Shown piece after piece: positions 58,438 through 64,000 of a stretch of 64,000 nt of DNA. Every line of letters starts with the position of its first letter. The first letter of the stretch is position 1. This DNA comes from Rhodoblastus acidophilus (lineage in GTDB: Bacteria; Pseudomonadota; Alphaproteobacteria; Rhizobiales; Beijerinckiaceae). Where the stretch lies: assembly GCF_025961575.1 (NCBI RefSeq), contig NZ_JAOQNX010000001.1, forward strand, positions 62,001 through 126,000, read 5' to 3'. The notes beneath the pieces are model-generated. The model did not search any database. It was not told the DNA's origin and saw only the letters and a list, made by a program, of their open reading frames with translations. The position numbers were made by a program, and so were the translations under genes.

Positions 58438-59229
58438 TTACGCCTTCTTAAGGAGGTCAAGCAATTGCCGATGGATAAATTCGTTACCGGCGCACACACC
58501 GCCGGTTGTGAGCATGTTCGGGCCGCCATCGGCGTCGGAGACATAGCCGCCGGCCTCGCGGACCAGCAGCAGGCCCGCCGCCATGTCCCAGCTTTTCAGG
58601 CCGCGCTCCCAATAGCCGTCGAAACGTCCGGCGGCGACATAGGCGAGGTCGATGGAGGCCGCGCCGAACCGGCGCACGCCGCCCGCCCGGGTCATCACGC
58701 TGGACAGTTCAGCTTTGAATTTCGGGTGAATTTTGGCGTTGGCCAGCGGCGGAATGCCGGTGGCGATCAGCCCCTCGGCCATGTCGCGGCGCACGGCGAC
58801 GCGGATGCGGCGGTTGTTGTAATAGGCGCCGGCGCCTTTTTCCGCGACGAACAGGTCGTCGGTCGCCGGATTATAGACCAGGGCGGCGACGATCTGCCCC
58901 TCGCGCTCCAGGCCGATGGAAATGGCGAAAATGGGCAGGCCGTGCAAAAAATTGGTGGTGCCGTCGAGCGGATCGATGTGCCAGACGTGGCTCTTGTCCG
59001 AGCCTTCGACCACGCCGCCCTCCTCGAGCACGAAGCCATAGCCCGGACGCGCCTTGGAAAGCTCCTCGAACAGGATTTTTTCCGATTTCTTGTCGGCCAT
59101 GGTGACGAAATCGCCCGGGCCTTTCACGGAGACCTGGAGGTTCTCGACCTCGCCGAAATCGCGCTTCAACCCGCGCCCGGCCTTGATGGCGGCGGCGGTC
59201 ATGACATTCATCAGGGCGGAGTTGATCAT
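58438..59229 (-). CDS. Inositol monophosphatase family protein
   Basis: This 263-residue Mg-dependent phosphatase has motif 1 WHIDPLDGTTNFLHG (about residues 82-96), preceded by the Glu pair in FVLEEGG, and motif 2 KSWDMAAGLLLVREAGG. It resembles SuhB of Alphaproteobacteria; substrates may be inositol phosphate or related sugar phosphates. The 126 bases between it and the MotA-like gene hold no clear gene. Confidence 0.9.
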   Translation of the reverse strand: MINSALMNVMTAAAIKAGRGLKRDFGEVENLQVSVKGPGDFVTMADKKSEKILFEELSKARPGYGFVLEEGGVVEGSDKSHVWHIDPLDGTTNFLHGLPIFAISIGLEREGQIVAALVYNPATDDLFVAEKGAGAYYNNRRIRVAVRRDMAEGLIATGIPPLANAKIHPKFKAELSSVMTRAGGVRRFGAASIDLAYVAAGRFDGYWERGLKSWDMAAGLLLVREAGGYVSDADGGPNMLTTGGVCAGNEFIHRQLLDLLKKA

Positions 59230-59301
59230 GGGGAGTCCGAGGGATTGAACGAAAGTTGGGGGTGTGTGCCAAGGGCGGGCGGCCGCGTCAAGGACATTGG
59301 C

Positions 59302-59910
59302 TCACGGCGCCCTTGCGACAACATAGATCCAGTCGGCATGGGCGCGGTTCATCCGCGCCTCCTCGATCGACCAATCGGCAAATCCGGCGGCGCGCAGCAC
59401 GGGCGCGAGCTGTTCGGCGCGCCAGTAGCAGAAATAGCGGGGCGCGCCGAGTTTCGCGCTCGACCAGCCCTCGCCCTCGCCGCCCTTCAGGCTGAAGGCG
59501 AAGCGTCCGCCGGTGACGAGCGCGGCGCGGGCCTTGTCGAGCACGCGCGCAAATTGCGCCCGGTCGAAATGCAGCAGCACGGCATTGGCGAGGATCAGGT
59601 CATAGGCGCCGGCGAAGGCGTCGGTCAGCACATTGAACAGACGCGCGTCAAAACCGCGGGCAAAAAGCTCGGCGACAAAGCCCGGCGTCGCGTCAGTGCA
59701 TTCGACAGCGAAGCCTTTCGAGGCGAGATAAGCGGCGTCGCGGCCGAAGGCGCTGCCGAGTTCGATGATCCGCGCCGAGGGCGACAGGCCGTCTAGGGCG
59801 CGATCCATCCATTCTTGCGGCGGGCCGCTCACCGCATGCGCGGTCCCCTCGACATAGGCGCGGACGTTTTCGTCATAGGCGCGCAAGGTTTGGTCGTTGG
59901 AGCCGGGCAT
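59302..59910 (-). CDS. Class I SAM-dependent methyltransferase
   Basis: This 202-residue protein has the SAM motif IIELGSAFGRDAAYLASKG (about residues 48-66), the acidic strand VECTDATP and the motif-II region YDLILANAVLLHF. The substrate cannot be inferred. It is in line with the Sel1 gene, whose stop codon is 3 bases upstream of its start. Confidence 0.87.
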   Translation of the reverse strand: MPGSNDQTLRAYDENVRAYVEGTAHAVSGPPQEWMDRALDGLSPSARIIELGSAFGRDAAYLASKGFAVECTDATPGFVAELFARGFDARLFNVLTDAFAGAYDLILANAVLLHFDRAQFARVLDKARAALVTGGRFAFSLKGGEGEGWSSAKLGAPRYFCYWRAEQLAPVLRAAGFADWSIEEARMNRAHADWIYVVARAP

Positions 59911-59913
59911 GGG

Positions 59914-60807
59914 CTATTTTCCGAGATAGACTTTGAGCGCCTGTTCGACCTTCTTGCGCTCGTCGGGCGTCAGCTTGTTGGATTCGCCATCGAGCCGCGG
60001 GTCGCGCAGCCCGGCGGAGGCGGCCAGAATATTCCACTTGGCCGCCTCGACGCGATCCTGCTTGAGCCCGCGCCCGGCGAACAGAATGCGCGCCAGGCGG
60101 TTCTGCGCCACGGGATTGTCGCGATTGGCGGCGCGAACAAGCCATTTCGCCCCGCCTGGCTCGTCGGCGGGAACGCCGTCGCCGTTGAACAGCAGGATGC
60201 CATATTCGACCTGCGCCGCCAGAAAACCGCCCTCCGCCGCTTTCTTCAACCAGAACGCGGCCTGTTGCGGGTCCTTTTCGACGCCCCGCCCCTCGCGATA
60301 GAGCAGGCCCAGCGAATAGGCGGCCTCGGGATCGGCCAGCTCCGCCGCGCGGCGAAAATCATCGGCGGCCTTGGAAAAATCGGCGGCGACGCCATTGCCT
60401 TCGAGCGCCAGAATGCCGAGCTGCAGCCAGGCGCCGGCATGGTTCTGCACCGCCGCCTTTTCCAGCAGCGCGCGGGCGCCCGCGACATCGCGCGGAACGC
60501 CCTTGCCGGACAGTTTCGACAGGGCAAGCGCGACTTGCGCGTTCTTGTCGCCTTCCGCCGCCGCGAGCCGGTACCAGCGCAGCGCCTCCGGCATGTTCTG
60601 CGGCACGCCGAGCCCCTGCGCCTCCAATTCCGCAACCAGGGTCATGGCGGCGGCGTCGTGGGAATTTTTTTCGAGACGCTTCATCGCCTCGGCGAAGGCG
60701 GTCTGGTAATAGCCGCGCTGATAGGCCCCGAAGGCCAGATCCGGCGCGTCGGCGCGCGCGGGCGCGGCGGCGATCAGGAACAGCAGCGTCGCGGCCCAAA
60801 ATCTCAC
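59914..60807 (-). CDS. Secreted Sel1-repeat protein
   Basis: This 297-residue protein starts at GTG 60807, overlapping the previous stop (GTGA). It has a signal peptide (RFWAATLLFLIAAAPARA, cleavage near residue 19) followed by about six Sel1/TPR-like repeats of roughly 36 residues, for example ALRWYRLAAAEGDKNAQVALA and AAYSLGLLYREGRGVEKDP. Such repeats mediate protein contacts, here probably in the periplasm. Confidence 0.88.
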   Translation of the reverse strand: MRFWAATLLFLIAAAPARADAPDLAFGAYQRGYYQTAFAEAMKRLEKNSHDAAAMTLVAELEAQGLGVPQNMPEALRWYRLAAAEGDKNAQVALALSKLSGKGVPRDVAGARALLEKAAVQNHAGAWLQLGILALEGNGVAADFSKAADDFRRAAELADPEAAYSLGLLYREGRGVEKDPQQAAFWLKKAAEGGFLAAQVEYGILLFNGDGVPADEPGGAKWLVRAANRDNPVAQNRLARILFAGRGLKQDRVEAAKWNILAASAGLRDPRLDGESNKLTPDERKKVEQALKVYLGK

Positions 60808-61427
60808 GCGGTCGGCTCCATGGCGTCGATCACAGCCTGCGCCGCCGCGATTGTTTCGGGCGCGTCGAAAAAGCTTTCGCCGAGCCCCAAGAACTCGGCG
60901 CCGGATTTCGCCAGCGCCTCCACCTCTTCCGGCGCATGGGCGACGCCGACGCAGGGAACGTTGAAAACCTCCGCCCACCACGAGGTCCATTCGAGCGTGA
61001 CGGCGGCGTCATTGTCCTGGGCGTCGAGCGCGCCGAACAGCAGGTAATCCACGTCGGTCTCGCCGGCGCCCATGGCGGCGTCGCGGGTGTCCAGTTCGCC
61101 CGCGCCGACGATGCGGTCGGGCTTCAGCCGCTCCAACGCGTCCTCAAAATTTTCGCCTGCGCCGGTGATATGGGCGCCGTCCAGCCCGGCGCGTCCCACC
61201 AGTTGCGCATCATCAAGCGCCAAAGCGGCGGCCTCCGCCTGCTGAATGATCGGCGCCAACAGCTTGGCGATTTTCTTCCGCGCCCCCTCGTCCGCCGTGC
61301 CGAAGCGCAGCAGTACGCAGGCGACATCGCCAGAGGCCAAGGCTTTCTCCAGCTTGGGAGCAAAATCCTCCGCCGAGGCGAGAAGCGGAGAGATGAGATA
61401 GAGACGCGGGCGGATGAAGTCAGTCAT
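60804..61427 (-). CDS. Thiamine phosphate synthase-like protein
   Basis: This 207-residue TIM-barrel protein resembles ThiE: RPRLYLISPLL at the start, a central ALALDDAQLVGRAGLDGAHI, and the C-terminal glycine-rich FLGLGESFF. The usual ThiE motif GxGxxHL is altered to GLDGAHI, so it may be a diverged homologue as often seen in this order. It is coupled with the Sel1 gene by the GTGA overlap. Confidence 0.75.
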   Translation of the reverse strand: MTDFIRPRLYLISPLLASAEDFAPKLEKALASGDVACVLLRFGTADEGARKKIAKLLAPIIQQAEAAALALDDAQLVGRAGLDGAHITGAGENFEDALERLKPDRIVGAGELDTRDAAMGAGETDVDYLLFGALDAQDNDAAVTLEWTSWWAEVFNVPCVGVAHAPEEVEALAKSGAEFLGLGESFFDAPETIAAAQAVIDAMEPTA

Positions 61428-61445
61428 TGAGGCTCAAACTTGAGG

Positions 61446-61526
61446 CCGTCATTGCGAGCGGAGCGAAGCAATCCACGGTTCGCGCCAGCCGCAGGATGGA
61501 TTGCTTCGCTCCGCTCGCAATGACGG
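61446..61526. repeat. Perfect 30-bp inverted repeat (dispersed palindrome)
   Basis: Arms 61446-61475 and 61497-61526 are perfect reverse complements around a 21-base loop. The arm contains GTCATTGCGAGCGGAGCGAA, similar to widespread intergenic palindromes in Proteobacteria. It lies between the ThiE-like gene and fba, both on the minus strand. Confidence 0.92.
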
Positions 61527-61648
61527 TATGAAAAGCGATCCCTCGATCGCGGGGCGCGTTCCCACGGCGAGGCTTTACACCGGCAATTGACGGCAAAAAT
61601 GGGGCCGCGGCAAGCCGCGACCCCATGCACAAAGTTTCAAAGCGAAGC

Positions 61649-62716
61649 TCAGGCCGATTTGGGGGCGAGTTCGCCGGAGGCGTAGCGCTTTGCCATTTCG
61701 CCGAGCGTGAACACTTTCTTGATCTTCGACGCCTGTCCCGCGGTGTTGAACTCCTGCATGCGCTGCTTGCAGATCTTCTGCATCGCGTCGCTCGCAGGCT
61801 TCAGATATTTGCGCGGGTCGAACTCGGCCGGGTTTTCCGTCAGAACTTTGCGGATCGCGCCGGTGATGGCCATGCGGTTGTCGGTGTCGATGTTGATCTT
61901 GCGCACGCCGTGCTTGATGCCGCGCTGGATTTCCTCGACCGGCACGCCCCAGGTCTGCGGCATCTTGCCGCCGAACTTGTTGATAATGTCCTGCAAATCC
62001 TGCGGCACCGAGGACGAGCCGTGCATGACCATGTGCAGGCCCGGCATTTTCTGGTGGATTTCCTCGATGACATGCATCGCCAGAATGGCGCCGTCGGGCT
62101 TGCGGGTGAATTTATAGGCGCCGTGCGAGGTGCCCATGGCGATCGCCAGCGCGTCAACGCCGGTGGCCTTCACAAACTTGATAGCCTCGTCGGGATTGGT
62201 GACAAGCTGGTCGTGCGACAGCTTGCCTTCAAAACCGTGGCCGTCTTCCTTCTCGCCCTCGCCGGTTTCCAGCGAGCCGAGCACGCCGAACTCGCCCTCG
62301 ACGGAAATGCCGCCGAGATGGGCCATGTCGGTCACATATTTGGTGATGTTGACATTATAGTCCCAGTCGGCCGGGGTCTTGCCGTCTTCCTTGAGCGAGC
62401 CGTCCATCATCACCGAGGTGAAGCCGGCCTGCATGGCGGTAAAGCAGGTCGCCGGACCATTGCCATGGTCCTGGTGCACGCAGATCGGAATCTGCGGATA
62501 GATTTCGACGCAAGCGTCCATCATGTGCTTGAGCATGACGTCGTTGGCGTATTGGCGGGCGCCGCGCGACGCCTGGATGATCACGGGCGCGTCGAGTTCG
62601 GAGGCGGCGGCCATGATGGCGAGCGCCTGCTCCATATTGTTGATGTTGAAGGCGGGAACGCCATAGTCATGCTCGGCGGCGTGGTCGAGCAGTTGGCGCA
62701 TTGTAATACGGGCCAT
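61649..62716 (-). CDS. fba: Class II fructose-bisphosphate aldolase
   Basis: This 355-residue zinc aldolase serves glycolysis and the Calvin cycle. It begins [27 protein letters not shown] and has the zinc-site motif VHQDHGNGP (about residues 79-87), [13 protein letters not shown] with the second motif, and VMHGSSSVP. It is of the long Calvin-cycle type seen in autotrophic Alphaproteobacteria. It lies 27 bases after a small gene and behind pgk. Confidence 0.95.
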   Translation of the reverse strand: MARITMRQLLDHAAEHDYGVPAFNINNMEQALAIMAAASELDAPVIIQASRGARQYANDVMLKHMMDACVEIYPQIPICVHQDHGNGPATCFTAMQAGFTSVMMDGSLKEDGKTPADWDYNVNITKYVTDMAHLGGISVEGEFGVLGSLETGEGEKEDGHGFEGKLSHDQLVTNPDEAIKFVKATGVDALAIAMGTSHGAYKFTRKPDGAILAMHVIEEIHQKMPGLHMVMHGSSSVPQDLQDIINKFGGKMPQTWGVPVEEIQRGIKHGVRKINIDTDNRMAITGAIRKVLTENPAEFDPRKYLKPASDAMQKICKQRMQEFNTAGQASKIKKVFTLGEMAKRYASGELAPKSA

Positions 62717-62743
62717 AATCTTTCCTCCTTCGCGGATGTTCGT

Positions 62744-63292
62744 CTACCAGGCGGCGGCCTCGCGCAAGTCCGCGGGCGCCTCATCCCGGCCCTTGTATAT
62801 GCTCTGCATCAGGGCGTCGCGCTCGCCGGCCTCAAAATCGCGCCCGAGCTCCTTGGGAATGTCGAGCTCCAGCCCGTCAAAACTTTCGAACTGTCCTGAA
62901 CAAGACTGGCTGAAATTGAGGACAGCCAGATATTCTTTTCCCAATTTCGCGCTGCCCGCCCGGACGAGGATCGCGGGTTGCCATGCGTTCCTGCCGCGCG
63001 CGCGATGCGCGACGAACAGGATGGCGGCCAGACAGCGCGCCTTGGGCAGGCGCCGCGAAAATTCGGATTGCGCGATCAACATGCTCTGGCTCGCCGCGAC
63101 TTCCGGGTTCGCGGCCTCGCGGACCATGATGCTGCGCGCGTTGTTTTTCGCGCCCGACAAAAAGCCCGTTTCGCGCTCGACCAGCATCGGCGGGCGGCTG
63201 CGGCCTTTGCTGGCGACCACATGCGATGCGGTCGCCAAACAAAAGCCCATGAACTCGCCAAGTTCCGATAAAGTCGGGCGCGAAACCAGCAT
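62744..63292 (-). CDS. Conserved hypothetical protein between pgk and fba
   Basis: This 182-residue protein is not a family I recognise. The start at 63292 gives MLVSRPTLSELGEFMGFCLA and lies 1 base after the pgk stop. It has no obvious membrane helix or signal peptide. Visible features are SRRLPKARCLAAILFVAHRARG and an acidic C-terminal part with LDIPKELGRDFEAGE. The tight spacing shows that it is expressed with pgk and fba. Confidence 0.7.
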   Translation of the reverse strand: MLVSRPTLSELGEFMGFCLATASHVVASKGRSRPPMLVERETGFLSGAKNNARSIMVREAANPEVAASQSMLIAQSEFSRRLPKARCLAAILFVAHRARGRNAWQPAILVRAGSAKLGKEYLAVLNFSQSCSGQFESFDGLELDIPKELGRDFEAGERDALMQSIYKGRDEAPADLREAAAW

Positions 63293-63293
63293 T

Positions 63294-64000
63294 TTACGCC
63301 CGGATGGCTTCGACGCCCGGCAAAACCTTGCCTTCCAGCCATTCGAGGAAGGCGCCGCCGGCCGTCGAGACATAGGTGAATTTTTCGCCGACGCCAGCAT
63401 GGTTGAGCGCCGCCACCGTGTCGCCGCCGCCGGCGACCGTCAGCAGCTTGCCCTCGCCCGTCAGGCGCGCCGCGAATTTCGCCACCGCATTGGTGGCCGC
63501 GTCGAACGGCTCCAGCTCGAAAGCGCCGAACGGCCCGTTCCACACCAGGGTTTTGGACTCCGCCAGAACCTTCTCGACTTCCGAAACCGACTTCGGCCCG
63601 GCGTCGAGGATCATGTCGGCGTCGCCGACGTGATCGACGCCGACCACGTGAGACGGCGCATGGGCCTTGAATTCCTGGGCGACCACGGCGTCGACGGGCA
63701 GCACGATGCGGCAATTGTTTTCAGCCGCGGTCTTCAGGATGTCGCGGGCGGTGTCGAGGAGGTCATGCTCGCACAAGGATTTGCCGACCTTCTTGCCCTG
63801 CGCGGCCAAAAAGGTATTGGCCATGCCGCCGCCGATGATCAGGAAATCGACTTTCTTGGTGAGATTGCCGAGCAGTTCGAGCTTGGTCGAAACCTTGGCG
63901 CCGCCGACCACCGCCGCGACGGGGCGAACCGGGTTTTCCAACGCCTTCGACAAAGCCTCGACTTCCGCCTGCATGGTGCGGCCCGCATAGGCCGGCAGTT
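63294..64000 (-). CDS. pgk: Phosphoglycerate kinase (5' truncated)
   Basis: Only the C-terminal 235 or so residues are inside the window; the start lies beyond 64000. PGK transfers phosphate between 1,3-bisphosphoglycerate and ADP in glycolysis and the Calvin cycle. Visible parts include [42 protein letters not shown] and the nucleotide-binding [11 protein letters not shown]. It heads a pgk-hypothetical-fba operon on the minus strand. Confidence 0.95.
   Translation of the reverse strand, partial: LPAYAGRTMQAEVEALSKALENPVRPVAAVVGGAKVSTKLELLGNLTKKVDFLIIGGGMANTFLAAQGKKVGKSLCEHDLLDTARDILKTAAENNCRIVLPVDAVVAQEFKAHAPSHVVGVDHVGDADMILDAGPKSVSEVEKVLAESKTLVWNGPFGAFELEPFDAATNAVAKFAARLTGEGKLLTVAGGGDTVAALNHAGVGEKFTYVSTAGGAFLEWLEGKVLPGVEAIRA

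Overview
The window is GC-rich chromosomal DNA of an anoxygenic phototrophic alphaproteobacterium. Its first half (1 to about 33.3 kb) is most of a photosynthesis gene cluster: bacteriochlorophyll synthesis (bch), carotenoid synthesis (crt), reaction centre (puh, puf), LH1 antenna and assembly factors. A type-II reaction centre with a tetraheme cytochrome subunit, a spirilloxanthin-type carotenoid set (crtI, B, C, D, E, F, no crtA) and a rhodoquinone gene (rquA) fit a purple non-sulfur member of the Hyphomicrobiales. Rhodoblastus (Beijerinckiaceae) is one candidate, but that placement is inference from gene content.

Layout of the phototrophy part. (1) 1-12.35 kb, plus strand: bchN(partial)-B-H-L-M-lhaA-puhA-B-C-puhE, with most bch and puhA/B start codons overlapping the previous stop. 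(2) 12.46-19.06 kb, plus strand: bchI-D-O, crtI-B and a small membrane/coiled-coil gene. A compact control region before bchI holds a perfect FNR-type box between two PpsR-like sites. (3) 19.2-21.63 kb, minus strand: crtD-crtC. (4) 21.73-32.36 kb, plus strand: crtE-F-bchC-X-Y-Z-pufQ-like-pufB-A-L-M-C, the classic superoperon, with two PpsR-type palindromes spaced 8 bp over the bchC promoter, mRNA hairpins before pufB and between pufA and pufL, and a terminator after pufC. (5) rquA (rhodoquinone synthesis) follows directly.

The second half is largely housekeeping: a radical SAM plus DUF4130-UdgX DNA-repair pair (33.3-35.9 kb), rmuC, def-fmt-truA, a SPOR-like periplasmic protein, dnaQ, an SH3 protein, a 2-hydroxyacid dehydrogenase, an Hsp20, a DUF1150 protein, kup, hrpB, a TadE/TadE/TadG set, a retropepsin-like protease, a chemoreceptor with a C-terminal PilZ domain, rpmE, an ABC exporter, a MotA-like/OmpA-like stator pair with a GNAT gene, an inositol-phosphatase-like gene, a methyltransferase, a Sel1 protein, a ThiE-like protein, and fba-hypothetical-pgk(partial).

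Hairpin repeats lie at several convergent gene junctions, and two copies show compensatory stem changes. No tRNA, rRNA, CRISPR array, transposase or integrase was seen, and no stretch over 300 bases lacks a gene. Absent from this window are bchF, acsF/bchE, bchG, bchP, ppsR and LH2 (puc) genes, so part of the pathway lies elsewhere. The points most worth following are the regulatory architecture before bchI and bchC, the missing conventional start codon of crtC, rquA next to puf, and the radical SAM/UdgX pair.
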